NCBI GenBank assembly: GCA_013400115.1
Contig: VXBP01007531.1
Span: 312,260 to 376,259, forward strand
Source: Rhinopomastus cyanomelas
Taxonomy: Eukaryota; Chordata; Aves; Bucerotiformes; Rhinopomastidae
DNA length: 64,000 nt
Direction: 5' to 3'
Within the stretch, counting starts at the first letter, position 1, and every line of letters starts with the position of its first letter. Below the pieces are notes generated by a model that was given only the letters and a program-made list of their open reading frames with translations, did no database searches and was not told where the DNA came from. Positions 23,205 through 34,794 of the stretch are shown in pieces. A program made the position numbers and the translations under genes.

Positions 23205-23450
23205 TGCTGCTTCAAGGAAAATATATAATGCACCTAAAGAAACTGTACAGAAATTGCAAACAAAGCATGCACAGGAGGATATAAAATACCGAGTACAAGG
23301 GCACACACCGATTAGAACTTGATTTAAACCCACTTAATTCAGTAAATAATAAATGCAGATTTACCAGCAGTGTCAGGACTGAAAGCATGCCCAACAATGC
23401 GCTTATTTAATAACTGTTTGCTCTCAATGTCAGGGCACTGCGTCTGCAAA
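23205..23450. promoter_or_regulatory. AT-rich candidate conserved noncoding element
   Basis: The run includes AATATATAATGCACC, ATTGCAAACAAAGCATGC (FOX/SOX-like AAACAAAG), GAGGATATAAAATACCGAG, TTGATTTAAACCCACTTAAT and AGTAAATAATAAATGCAG. It is about 245 bp long, repeat-free and set in GC-rich DNA. Confidence 0.38.
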
Positions 23451-23779
23451 ATACAGGCAGCAGACCAAAGGCTGAGGGGTTTTTCTCCTTCTCCCCCCTC
23501 CTCATCCCCACCAAGGCCCTGGAATATCTAGGGAAAAAATAATCAAGAAAATCAAGAATTGAAATGATCCATTCAATGTAGCCAGGGAAATGGGAAACCC
23601 TATTTCCCCCAGTGGGTGGAAGTAGGAAGCAGAACAAATCCTCCAGGAGCACTGATTCTCTGATTTAAGTGAGCATCGGTCGAGGGAAGCAGTCACCACC
23701 ACTTCACAGATGGGCAAGGGATTTGTAATGTTGGATCAGATGGATTTTTGCCCAGGAAAGCTGATGGAGCTGGATGCTC

Positions 23780-24072
23780 TCGTGGCTCTGTTCACTGGCA
23801 TCCAATGATAGGACAAAGGGCAATGGGTGTCAGCTGGAACATAGAAGGTTCCACACCAATATGAGAAGGAACTTCTTCATGGTGAGGGTGATAGAGCACT
23901 GTAACAGGCTGCCAAGGGCAGTTGTGTAGTCTCCTTCTCTGGAGATGTTTAAAATCCGCCTGGACATGATCCTGTGTGACTTGATCGAGGAGATCCTGCT
24001 GTGGTGGGGGATTGGACTAGATGATCCTTCAAGGTCCCTTCCAGTCTCTTACATTCTGTGATTCTGTGGTGC
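23780..24072 (+). mobile_element. CR1 LINE 3' portion
   Basis: The sense copy starts near CATCCAATGATAGGACAAAGG and continues GAGAAGGAACTTCTTCATGG, AACAGGCTGCCAAGGGCAG and GGGATTGGACTAGATGATCC. It ends in TTCTGTGATTCTGTGG. Confidence 0.93.
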
Positions 24073-24344
24073 CTTCTGAGCTGCTGTTGGGATGGTGTGA
24101 AGTTACTTCAGTGCTGGGTTGGACTGGTTTATCCTCCACTATATTTTGAGGAATTATTTTTACTGGTGTGGGGGACCAAGTGCTTTTATTGGCTCTGCCC
24201 TGGTGAGATTTGGGCTGTCATCCACCAGGATTAGGGGAAAACAGAGTATTTCACCAACACACCCAAGCTGAAGAAATGTCTGAGGGTCTTTGGGGCATTC
24301 AGCTCCACCTAGGGAAGCCTCACACTCCCAGTGATGTCCTAGGC

Positions 24345-24500
24345 TGGCTCTGGATCATTAGCTGTTAATCAAGGATGTGGATAATTCCATGAACGGCATG
24401 ATTTTTCAGCTCATTGTGATAAGGTGCTGAGCCCGGGTCCTTGGACAGGATTTAACTAATTGCTAGCCTACAGGAATAATAAAAGGCAAAGAAGACCTTG
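24345..24500. promoter_or_regulatory. AT-rich candidate conserved noncoding element
   Basis: It contains GATCATTAGCTGTTAATCAAG (HNF1/homeodomain-like), GTGGATAATTCCATG, CATTGTGATAAGGTGC (a GATA core) and TTTAACTAATTGCTAGCC. The block is repeat-free. Confidence 0.35.
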
Positions 24501-26044
24501 TTCAGGAACCTGTCTGCTGACTTTTCACATCCACATGTCTCAGTAAAATCAAAGTAAACACGTCCCCTGCCATGACCATAACTGAGAGAGAAGCTCACTT
24601 GAACCATTATTTTCACACTAGTTGGAACTGAGTTTCCCAGTAGTTCGAAGTCTTTAGACCTGACCAAGCAGTGACCCAAATTGTTCAGCCCTGCTGATGG
24701 CTCCACACGCAGGATGTGCTCAGGAGAGGGGTGTTCCCTCCCCTCCCCGCCCCGCCCAGGACCCACCTCCTGGTCTCTTCTAACTTGTCTTCTGCCCCAT
24801 GCCCAACCCTACCTGGCGTGCAGTAGGAAATTCAAGCTCATAATCTTCTACATCCTACTTTTTTAGCCTTTATATAGAAACTCAGTCATATTGCTGCTGC
24901 CATAGTGCCGGTGGACATGAACCACTCCTTGCCCAGATCTTCCTCTCCTAGCTCTGTTCTCCTGGCTCTCTGAGGTCCACACAGGGCAAGTTCCAACAGC
25001 TCCTCAGGTTCCCCAAGCAGTTATTGCAGGAGTTCATGCTGACAAGAGTGTCAGGCTGTGCAAAAGTGAGAGATATGAGGAGCTGGTGCCCACTTTCATG
25101 GGCAAAACCTGCAGGATCTGGCAGGGCTTGACAGGAGTCAGCAGGTGACCCCACATTGCCCATCTGAAGGGGGCTCAGTATCACGGTGCCAGTGTAAGTG
25201 CCAGGGCAGGAGCAGGTACATCAGTGAATCTGATAAGCCTAGGGCTGGTTTGCTGTTTACCCCATGGGATATTCCATGGGGCAGGGTTTGTGTCTTTGAG
25301 GCCACTTTCTCCCCTTGCTTTAGGAGAAGCATCAGATGCAGCAGCTTTGTTCCTGCAGCCACTGAGTGTAGAGGTGACACAAAACCTCTGGACTGGATGC
25401 AACCCTTGTGCAGATGTTGAAGTGGAGGGCAGGTCCCTCATAGTGCAGAGGGGCTGTGAATGAGCTCACCTGATGGGATGCTTTGCTGGGTGATGCTGGA
25501 GGGATGCAGTGCAATATGGTACGCGGAGCCATGTCACTTTGAAGTGGTTAAGCCAGGGAAAGGAGGGCTCTAGAGTTAAATCTTAGCACAGCAACACTCC
25601 CTGCTTGCATGTGGCTTTCTCCAAGCCCACCCTTTCCTTCCTAGAAATGCTATTTCCATGGGGTTAGTGGGGTTCAGCTGCTTCCAGTTTGCCTGAGTGC
25701 TGCAGGTTTGGCTGAGGAGAGTTCAGCATGTCCCTTGCTGGTGCCTCCCTAGGATGTTCATCACCCTGGGGAGCTGCTCCTTCTCTGACAGGAACAGCCT
25801 CTGCCCTCTGTGATGGCAGTGTAGTGGTGCGGTTTGGGGAAGGGAAGGAGCAGTCCACGTTTCCTACTGATGCAGGTCCCCGAAAAGCCAGGAATCTTGC
25901 CCAAACCTTGCTCCTGTCAGGGCAGCAGCACACAAAGAGCCCCCAACACCTTCCAGTGCCGCCGTGAACCCCCAGCGGAGGTCTCTGCTGTGCTTCTCTT
26001 GCTTTCCACACCCCTCCCCTTGCCTCCCCCCACCACTGTCTCCC
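24501..26044. other. Unique sequence, no feature recognised
   Basis: Frames are short and overlapping. No CR1, tandem repeat or CpG cluster is present. Confidence 0.45.
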
Positions 26045-26330
26045 TACCTTATCTTCTGTTGTCTTCTTGTGGGAGAAGAGATAAAAGTAATTCTTATGGA
26101 TGCTTCTCCAGCGGAAGGCTTGGCTCCTTCCCCCCCTTCGCCTCCCTCAGCATCTCCCTGCTCCGTCCAGATAAAGGGTGAGGACCAAGCACATGTCATT
26201 TTCTTTGTGCAAAATCAATATTCAGCAAAGTTTATCTGTCCAACATAGCGGGAAGTGCTAATTTCATCCGCGTCAATTACTTTGATGAACGTTCATACTG
26301 GTCAGGGTGTGGGAACAAGATAAAAGAATT
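26045..26330. promoter_or_regulatory. GATA-motif group 2
   Basis: Five GATAA cores occur in about 275 bp: 26049 (minus), 26080 (plus), 26170 (plus), 26232 (minus) and 26319 (plus). Between them lie GGAAGTGC (ETS core) at 26250 and GCGTCAATTACTTTGATGAAC. Several GATA sites with an ETS core recall blood and endothelial enhancers, but this rests on motif content only. Confidence 0.35.
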
Positions 26331-26334
26331 ACTG

Positions 26335-26412
26335 GAATAAAACACACACAACGCCCCCCAACACACACCCACACCCCCCTTCTTCTCCCTGTTCCCACCC
26401 CCAAATCATCCC
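26335..26412 (+). repeat. CA- and CCC-rich low-complexity run
   Basis: Irregular CACA and CCCC blocks alternate (AACACACACAACGCCCCCC and so on) without a clean period. Confidence 0.7.
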
Positions 26413-26723
26413 TCTTGGGGGTGTGTGGTGCTCACTGGGCTGAGGAGAGAGGGTCTGGGATGCCATGGGAATGGCTGGGCAGTGCCTGCTGTCTGCTTTT
26501 ACAGGAATAAGCCTTTATGGGGAGAAAAAAACATTAGGTTGAGTGAGAAGGCAGAGCCCCCCAGCTCAGGCACAGCCCGATGGGGTTTGGGTGTTTGTAC
26601 ATGCCTGCTTGTGATGTGCAGGGAGCAGGTCATGGTCATGTCCAAGGTTCTATGAAGTGCTGCTTTCACTTGGTCTCAGCTAGTGAGGTGCCCATGAGCC
26701 TTGTCACTGTGACAGCAATGGCA

Positions 26724-26808
26724 GGATAGATGGAAGGAAGGATGAATGGATGAATGGACAAATGGATGGATGGATGAAGAGATGGACAAACAGATGGACA
26801 GATGGACA
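26724..26808 (+). repeat. Imperfect GGAT tetranucleotide array
   Basis: GGAT/GGAC/AGAT units drift in about 85 bp. It shares its motif with the array 350 bp further on. Confidence 0.93.
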
Positions 26809-27165
26809 ATGTAGTGGCCGTAGCCGCAGTATAGCATTGTGAGGGTCCACATCTTTGGAGCCCCACGCATCTCACCTGGCTTTCCATGAGTCAGAGACCC
26901 TGACCACATTTCAACAAGTGCTCCCATCCAAAGTGTCAGACACTGAAGGGAGGGTCTGACAAAATCCCTTATGATCTGCAGGTGATAAACAACTTAGAAA
27001 GGAAGGCCTCAAGGCATTTTAATTCACTCCCCCCACCAACAAAGAAGGCGAAAAATGCAGAGCGGCAAGAAGAGGGGGGAGTGTTGGGGGGCAGCCACTT
27101 TTCAACTTTTTAAAGCCAAACTTCAAACTTTTCTGCAGAAAACACTCAAATTAGCTAAAGCATTA

Positions 27166-27228
27166 TAGATGGATGGATAGATGGATGGGTGGATGGATGG
27201 ATGGGTGGATGGATGAATGGATGGATAT
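27166..27228 (+). repeat. GGAT tetranucleotide array
   Basis: ATGG units with GTGG variants run for about 63 bp. Purity is higher than in the array at 26.7 kb. Confidence 0.95.
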
Positions 27229-30171
27229 CAGCCCAAACCAAGGCTTGGAGATCCACTCAAAGAGTGTGAAAGCTGTCTCTGAGATTACCCAGGACAAAAG
27301 TGGCTCTGCTGCGGCTGCACATGAGAAATGACTCTGGGAGAAGACAAACCCCTTCTTCCCAGAGCCACTGGCTCCTCCAGCCGCTGCCTCAGCCTCTGTG
27401 CATGAATTGGTGCGTGACAATTTTATAGCTCTGCCACCGCAGGACTGAATAAGCAGATCTCAGGGCCCAACTCTTTAATTAACCAGCCAGGCTAGATTTT
27501 TTCCAGCAGGGCTGAGTGCACACCCACACTGTCACGCTGACAGTGTGGCCCAGACCCTGGGGACGTCAGCTCTCCCCTCCGCTGTAAAAGCCCTACCTGC
27601 GGGTGCCAGCCTGGACCTCCCACTCCTGTCCCTAAACCTGAGGTGGTAGGAGGTGCTGAGCGATGGTAGCCCTCATGCCTGGGGCTCAGCCCTTGGAGGA
27701 TGGGGTGGCTGGTTTTTCTTAGGAAAATCTCCGTGGTTGGTTTTCTAGAAACCCATCCCTTCAGCACTGGGCTTTATGGGACCTCAGTGGCCAAACCCCC
27801 TGCTCTTTCTACCCCAAACTCAGTGGGAATGGCTCTCAACCCAGCCAAGCGTGACTCCCCTCCACAGGCTCAGCAACTCTGGCAGGAACATGGACAAATG
27901 GCTCTTTCAAAGATCTCTGACACTGTCTGTCCCAGGCAATTTGTCACCCTGGCGCTCCCCTGCCAGCCCCTGGTCTGTGGGAGCCGGGAGCAGCACAAGC
28001 TCTCTGGATGGGGTCCTTGGAGGGATGGAACATCCATGTGGATGCCTCAGGTCCTCATGTCAGAAGAGTAAAAGTCTTGTTCTCAGGTAGATCGCTCTGA
28101 TTTTGCCCTGTTTTCTTTCAAGAGGCATTACTCCCCTGGCCAGGAGCAGCCATCCTGGGTGCACAAGCAGGCAATGCAGCAGCAATGGGATCCTGAAGCA
28201 CCCCACAAGCCTAAAGCAAAGAGAAGTCAGGATGGAGGACAGTTTTGCTCCAAAATCTCTGTGCTCCATAAACCCTTAATATACAGTAAGTCATGTGAGG
28301 AATAAAGAGATCCCAGAAAATCCAAAATGCCTGGGATTGGCTGAGGTTTTCCCCACAAGGGACAGGCTGGACCTCGCTCCCTATATTCTGCAGGGAGATG
28401 CAGGTGGTGGGGACCCTGTGAGATGCAGGTGAAGGCCACCCTAAGGCTGGAGTGTAGGGCCACAAGTGCAGGGCCACAGCCAGGGCCCTGTCCCCGTGGC
28501 ATTCAGTGGGGTGGCTGCTGGTGGCTGGTGCCTGCACCCAGGTAACCCAGTGTAAGAGGAAAACATGGCTTAAGCAGAAGTGCTGGCTGCACATGTGCAG
28601 GGGCTGGGAACATGCACTGAAGCCATTTCCAGAGCTCAGCTCGGCAGTGGGGATTGGTTAAGTCACGGCAATTTGCCAGCTCGCCGCAGTGGGATCAGGA
28701 CACTGTCCCCATTACCCAGCCAGCTGCATGGCCGCACCATGCCAAGGCTTCTTGGGCACTGTGCTGGTACCATGGGGGCAGGATTGCCCCTGTGCTCATG
28801 CTGTGGGGTGTTTCCACTCCAGCTTGGTGTGTTTGTTCGTCTGAGGAGCATGAGTACTCCTCAGTCTGTGTCTTGGTGCTGCTCTGGTCTCCCTCTTTGA
28901 CACCCCACGCCCAGCTGGGCAGAGCTCTGTCAGGATACACACCCCAGGGAGGATGCTCTGTGCTGGGGCAGGGGGGATGTTTCCATGTGAGGCTTTTGGG
29001 GTTCCGCCTGTGCTGGGTGGCCTCTCAGAGTCAGGGGATGGTTACTGGACTGGCAAAGGATGAAGAAGCTGTGGGCTGCTTGGGTGGCAGCAGGCGCCTT
29101 GCAGCTCTGGATTGGGGGTCTGGAAGTGCCTCTCTCTCCACTGGCTATAGGGGGAGCCAAGACATCGAGCTAAGCCCAGATGCTCCTTTTTTCCAGTGGA
29201 TGAAGGTAGGCAGAGCTTGTGGGGACCTGCTGACGGGTTTGGGGACAGCTGGGCCAAAGCTGCTAAATCCACAAGAAGTGTTGTGGGTGAGGCTGGACCA
29301 GCAGCATCTCAACACCCCAGGGTAGGGGGGAAGGGTTGGGAGATGTCTCCATCACCACTTATTTCTCCATCTCTTTACCCTTGCAAGAGTGGGTAACCCA
29401 ACCAGGCCCACTCCAGCCCCACATTTTGCACCAGTGTCATGCGGTGAGGAATTCCACCCCCTGCCCTCTGCCACCAGCAGGAGGATGAGCCTGTCCCCTC
29501 CTATTGCTGCACAGGGCTGTTTGGCATGGGACTGGGATTGCTGGGACCCCAGTCCCAAAGTCACCAGTATGAATAAACACCAATATATTTCTGGGAAGTA
29601 AAACTCAGGTGTGGGGCAAGGACTTGTCCTTCTGTGACCTCCTCCTCCAGCCTAACCCAGGGATCTCCTTGGTGGTGGTACTGAGCATCTGCATGTTTGG
29701 GGCAGCAAAAAGAGACCCAAGAGGAGTGAACCAAACTCAGTGAGCTGTATGAATGACAAGGACTTTCCAACCAACCTGACTTGTGCAGGATGCTGTTCTC
29801 CCCAAAAACAAAATCAATGCCAACCAGCATCAACACGAAAGCCTCAGCCTTAAGCAGTGCTTAGTGTGACTGAATTTTTGAGATAATTTCAAATCATGGC
29901 ATTATTTCCTCGTTGTTAGGGTTTTTTGGGGAGGTCTTTCTTAAATTAGAAGTTAACAGCACTTCAAGAGTTCTATCACATAACTAGCAAAACTTTGTTT
30001 GGGAAGATTAATCCTTTTTTCATTGTGGTTATTCGGCACCAGCAGGTTTGGGCTGTGAGAGGGAGACCAACCTATCAGCTGGATTATGCAACTCGGAATA
30101 TCATGGCTTTGTTGGGGTATGAGGAAGGCTCTGATTTAAGCCTGAGCATGAAGCTGGGCTCAGCTTTAGTC
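27229..30171. other. Unique sequence with one small AT-rich islet
   Basis: 27405-27490 holds GCGTGACAATTTTATAGC and CTTTAATTAACCAGCC and may be a minor regulatory islet. The rest is GC-rich. A 223-codon plus frame at 28654-29325 has no recognisable domain and overlaps open frames on the other strand, so I do not call it. Confidence 0.4.
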
Positions 30172-30470
30172 GCAGAATCACTGAATGCTCCAGGTTGGAA
30201 GGGACCGCCAAAGGGCATCTAGTCCAACCCCCTTGCAGTGAACAGGGACAGCAACAACTAGATCAGGTTGCCCAGAGCCCTGTCCAGACTCCCCTTGAAT
30301 AGTTTCAAGGACAGGGCCTCAACTCCCTCCCTGGGCAACCTGTTCCAGTATTCAACCACCGTCCTGCTAACAACCTCTCCCTAACACTCAGTTTCAGTCT
30401 GCCCTTCTGTAATGTGAAACCATTGGCCCTCGTCATTTGTAACCGAGTCTGTCCAGGCACTGGGAGCTGC
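30172..30470 (-). mobile_element. CR1 LINE 3' portion, minus strand
   Basis: GCAGAATCACTGAATGCTCC, AGGTTGGAAGGGACCGCCAA and CTAGTCCAACCCCCTTGCAG are followed by CAGGTTGCCCAGAGCCCTGT and CTGGGCAACCTGTTCCAGTA. The far end CGAGTCTGTCCAGGCACTGG lies well inside the CR1 3' region. Confidence 0.93.
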
Positions 30471-30606
30471 CTGAGCTTGTGCTCTGTGTCCCCAAAAATT
30501 CCTCATCACCCCAATCAGTGGGGTGAGGAAGGATGGGGCTGTGCTGGATCAGACAAATCCCCGTTGAGGTGTTAGGGCAGGACAAGTCCCCCAGGCTCTG
30601 AGCCTG

Positions 30607-30615
30607 CCCCCCCCN
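30607..30615. other. C homopolymer ending in one undetermined base
   Basis: Eight C residues are followed by an n at 30615. This is the only ambiguous base I noticed. It probably marks unresolved homopolymer length. Confidence 0.95.
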
Positions 30616-32211
30616 ATTATCTTCATTTCCATATGGAGAGCGATGTAAGCCCGTTCAATGCATGGCCGGGCATTTTGTTCACAACTTTGCAGCAAGCGGC
30701 AGACAAACCCGCTGGGGAAATCAGTGATTCAGCACCCTCTCATCTCATGTGTGGGGAAAAGCTGCTTCCCAGGGCGGCCTCTGGCCACCTCACAGCTCCC
30801 GGAGCTTTTGTGGGGTTGAACATGGCCCTGGAGAAGCCACCTGGATCGGGCGACAGGGCACGGTGAGAGGAGAGGCATCACCTTCTCTGCATCCCAGGAT
30901 GCTGCTGCCCTGTGTGACCTCCATCTCAGGCAGACACCCCCCTCCCTCCATGGTCTGGTAGCCTAGATCCGCAACATTCTGTCCCCTGTCATCTGCCCGC
31001 TCCTGCTGACCTGCAGCCCCCTCTGCCGTTCGGCGCTCCCACCTCGCCCCAGCCTCGTCCCGCGGGGGTGGGTCCCGCAGGGTCCATCCCGTACGATCCA
31101 TCCCCAAGGATCCACCCTGCAGGACCATGTGCTCCCACTCTGCCTGGCACCTGGAGTGCTCCTGGGTGCTTAGCCACCTTTGGCCTCCGTTTTTCCCCAG
31201 AGACAGAGACATGCTGTGGCCCTAGTGCTCCTTACCTCCCTCCCGCATCCCACAGAGTCGGTGGCAGGAGCACATCCAGCCCTGAACTGCATCTTGTTGA
31301 GGCACAAGTTGTGAGGAGAGGAACGGAAAGGGCTAAATCTCAAATAATTCACCCCTGAATGCTGCTCCCCTGTTTGTGGACAGGTGGGGAGCACAGGCAG
31401 TCGCTACCCAGCTGTGGGTGCTGGGGGCACAAATGGGGCTGTGCGGGAAGGTTGTGCTCATCCCACCTCCAGGGCAGAATCCAGTCTGGTCCCAGTTACC
31501 ATCATGGAGCCCCAGGCCCCTCAGATGCAGAAAGAGTTCGGGGTTCCAGCCTCTAAGGGCACTGGGGAGGACATTTGAGGATCCTTCACATTGGAAGGAT
31601 CAGAACTTCACAGAACTTCACATTAGGTACTAAGGTCTCATTAAGAGCTGCAGGATAATTGCTTGTGCTCTGGGGTGGACTGGTGGACACCCTTGCCATG
31701 GTGTACTCAGCTCTGCCACGCAGCTCGGGACCATCCCCAGGATTGCTCTGCTCCCGTTTGCCAGCCCTGGAATCACAGTCTCTGGGTTGTCAGCAGTTCT
31801 TAGATACCAGGTTCCATGCTGGATCAAAGACTGAGAAACTTCCAGGCTCCGTTTGCCGAGTATATGATGGCAAAGGTAAGATGCTGCTGCAGGGCTGAAG
31901 GTGATGGCAGAAGCATGGCGTGACACCATACCATCCAATAGACAGTGATGACACGGTCCTCCCAGAAGCTAGGAGCCTCTGACCAGCAGCCTGGGCTGTG
32001 TCCACCATCCACTGCCACCTCCATAGGTAGAAAATCCTGGAAAACCCCGCGTTTGTTGGTGAGAGGAACTGTTCCACCCCTTACCCAATCTGACCATCTT
32101 CAACCCAACTCAACCCAACCTCCCCTTCTGACCCTCCTGCCACTGCCAGTGGTCCCATTGCTCCTGCTGGGGCTGCGGCCAGCACAGCCCTGCCAGGAAA
32201 CGGCTGATCTG
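30616..32211. other. Unique sequence with a CpG-dense patch
   Basis: 30616-30700 is AT-richer and has CATTTTGTTCACAACTTTGC. At 31020-31100 about ten CpGs occur in 80 bp. Otherwise no feature is recognised. Confidence 0.4.
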
Positions 32212-33328
32212 CTGCCTTCTTTCATTTATTTCTTAGGTTTTCATTCCTTCTCCCTTCTCTTTTTTTCTTATTTTTTCCCCCCTTCTTCTTCATTTTCCTC
32301 CTATTTTATTTTTTCTTCTTTTTCCTCCTCTCTTTTTTCCTTTTTTCTTCTTTATTCCTTCTTACCTATTCCTTTTTATAATTGTTATTTTCTTCCTTTT
32401 CCTTCTTTCTCCTCTTCTTCATCACCTTGTACCCCCTCCTTTTTTAATTTCCCTCCCTGTGCTCCTCCCTTTCTTTGTTACCCCATATCTCCTCTACTGT
32501 CAGTGCTTTTTTACTGGTTTTTCCTCCTTTTCTTTCTTTTTTCCTTCTTTCTTCTTCCTTTCTTCTTTTTTCTCCTCTCCTTTTTCTCTTCATTTTCCTT
32601 CTTCTTTCTCCTCTCTTGTTCCTTCTTTTTCCCCACCTTCATAATCTTTTTTCCCCCTCCTTTTTGTCTTCCTTCCCCATTCCCCCTTGCTTGCTTCCAT
32701 CCTCCAGTGTCACTGTTTTATCAGTTTTTTCTCCTTTTTCCTTCTTTTTTCCTTCTTTTTTCTCCTCTCTTTTCCTCTTAATTTTTCTTCTTCCTTTCCC
32801 TTCTTTTCTCTTCTTCCTTTTATTCTTTTTTCCTTCACTCTTTTCCCTTCATTTTCCTTCACTCTCTGTCTTTTTTCCTTCTTTTTTCATCATTTACCCC
32901 CATATTCCACATTTTTTCCCTTTGATTTTCTCTTTCCCTCCCCTCCCTTTCCCTATTCCCACTTGGTTGCTTCTCTCCCTCAGTGTCAGTGCCTTTTCTC
33001 TCATTACTTTTTTCTCCCTTTTTTCTTCAGCTTTTCCCCTTCCTTTTTCCTTAATTTTCTTTATTTTTTCCCTTAATTTTCTTCTTTTCATATTTTTTCT
33101 TCTTATTTTTCTTCTTCTGTTTCTTCTCTTTTCTCCTTAATTTTCCTTCTTTTTCCTTCTAATTTATCCTTCTTTTTTCCTTCTTCTTTCTTCTTTTTTC
33201 TTCTTTTTCCTTCTTCCTTGCCCTTTAATTGTCCTTCTTCTTTTTCCTTCTTTCCCTTCATTTTCTGCATTTTTTCCCTTCCCTTTTTTCCTTCTTTCTT
33301 CCCCCCCTCCCCACTACTCTCCCCCGGT
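32212..33328 (+). repeat. Giant polypyrimidine tract (~1.1 kb) with recurring landmark
   Basis: The plus strand is almost wholly T and C, mainly TTCC, TTTC and TCC blocks. It is not a plain microsatellite. A landmark of the form GTCAGTG recurs at 32499, 32709 (GTCACTG), 32985 and 33329 (GTCGGTG), each preceded by a related C-rich leader (compare CCCTTGCTTGCTTCCATCC near 32685 with CCCACTTGGTTGCTTCTC near 32957). The intervals are 210, 276 and 344 bp. This looks like a decayed higher-order tandem repeat. The 278-codon plus frame through it (Phe/Ser/Pro) is a composition artefact. Confidence 0.9.
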
Positions 33329-33334
33329 GTCGGT

Positions 33335-33545
33335 GCCGCACGGGTGATAGGACACGGTGATAGATCTGCCAGGGCCACACTCTACAATAGCTCGCAGACA
33401 GTCTATTAGTCAGCAATTGTCTGCCAGGCAGCCTGGCCTGGCCCGTGTGCCGCAGCTGATAATGGCAAAGAACAAAGATGGCAGCTGCTTTGTAGAGGAA
33501 CAGATTTGTGGCAAATCGAGATAAAATAAAGAGGAAGGAGAAAGG
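33335..33545. promoter_or_regulatory. Candidate conserved element at the edge of the pyrimidine tract
   Basis: The sequence changes abruptly to balanced, CpG-containing DNA. Two GATAG cores lie at 33346 and 33359, and GATAA cores at 33458 and 33520. A SOX-type AACAAAG at 33471-33477 is directly followed by ATGGC. GGCAAATCGAGATAAAATAAA closes it. It is repeat-free. Confidence 0.38.
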
Positions 33546-34140
33546 AGTGTGAGGAAATAAAATAAAAAAACCCTCCATGTGAAAAGAAAGGGGGCAGAGG
33601 AAGAAAGAAGAGTAGGGGGAGGTGGGAGGAAGGATGCTGTGAGAGAGCTGTCGGGCTGTGGAGCATCACTGGGCTCTGATCTGCTGTGGTGATGGGGAGG
33701 GGGTAAGAAGCTCCACAGGAGAAAGAGAAAGGCTGGTCTACATGAAAAAAAACATTTTCAGGCTTCTGGTGTCAGAAGAGCAGATAAGAGCAGACACCGA
33801 GGCTATAGGGCAGCAGGGCTGGGAATAATGTCTCCAACTCCCTATCACTGCCTGTATCTCACTCTGTGTGTGTCTGTCCCCACGGGCAGTGGGACAATAC
33901 TTGGGCACCAAGGAACATGCCATGCATGGGCTCACCAGCTGGCAGCCCCAGAAGCAATTGGCTGCTTTTGGGTACAGAGAACAGGGGCTTAGCCTGGCTG
34001 GAGGTGTCACTCTCCCACTGAGTATCTCTCCTGCGAGATGAGCTGCAAAAGGTTACCCACGGTGGGGAGGAGTTTGAGGGGCTGCTTCAGTCCTCCCAAC
34101 CTGGTGGAAACAGAGGTCTGAGAGACAGACATAGAAAATA
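33546..34140. other. Unique sequence, no feature recognised
   Basis: A purine-rich part lies at 33575-33640, and a GATAA core at 33783. No exon or repeat family was found. Confidence 0.4.
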
Positions 34141-34205
34141 GATCATAGAATCTTAAAATCATGAGAGTTGGAAGTTATCCAGTCTGACCATCAAGTTTGC
34201 TGGTG
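34141..34205 (-). mobile_element. CR1 LINE 3' tail remnant, minus strand
   Basis: ATCATAGAATCTTAAAATCATG, AGAGTTGGAAGTTATCCAGT and CTGACCATCAAG correspond to the reversed tail. Only about 65 bp remains recognisable. Confidence 0.8.
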
Positions 34206-34794
34206 AGGGGCAATTTCTTCAGGTCCCTCGGTGCAGACAGGGCCTTCAGTCTTCCAAGAGTCTGCATCAAAGGGAAAGTTAATGGTCAGAAGATGCAAGA
34301 TCTTCTTTTCTCATTTCATGCAGTGGTGGGCGTCCAGAGCCAGGTGCAGCAGTTGTAGTGCCAGTGGGACCCCATGGGAGTGGAACCCTGTGTGAAGGGT
34401 GTGCATGGACCCTGCTGAGCCATCCCAATGCTGACAGGTGCTGGATTCCCCACCCCACTGTCTCTTCCAGCCTGGTGATCGAGTCTCTCTCCACACTTCA
34501 GACACCACCCCTGGAGCACCCTGAACTGCAACTTTGGGTGGAGCCTGGTTATTCCCACTTTAGCTGGAAGGAATAGCTGGGTTGCTGCTGCTGAGATGCT
34601 GCTGAGATGCCGATGGCGGGCAAAGACCATGTGATGTGGATGTCCTCAGCTCTGGCAGCATCTCACTTGCCCACTGTTGCCAAGTCCCTGGCTAATGGCA
34701 GGGACCCTCCCTCCCTCCCTCCCTGCTGCCTCGTCCCTGCTTTGTCCTGAGAGCATCCCCCAGGGCCCAGCTGCGGGTTAGTTCAAGTCCAGCC
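34206..34794. other. Unique sequence with a short CCCT repeat
   Basis: A perfect (CCCT)5 array lies at 34705-34724. Nothing else stands out. Confidence 0.5.

Noticed and set aside
28654..29325. 223-codon plus frame
   Set aside because: Composition-driven, with many Trp and Cys and no domain. Several minus frames overlap it.
31945..32781. 278-codon plus frame rich in Phe, Ser and Pro
   Set aside because: It is produced by the polypyrimidine tract, where stop codons are rare because they need purines. There is no real domain.
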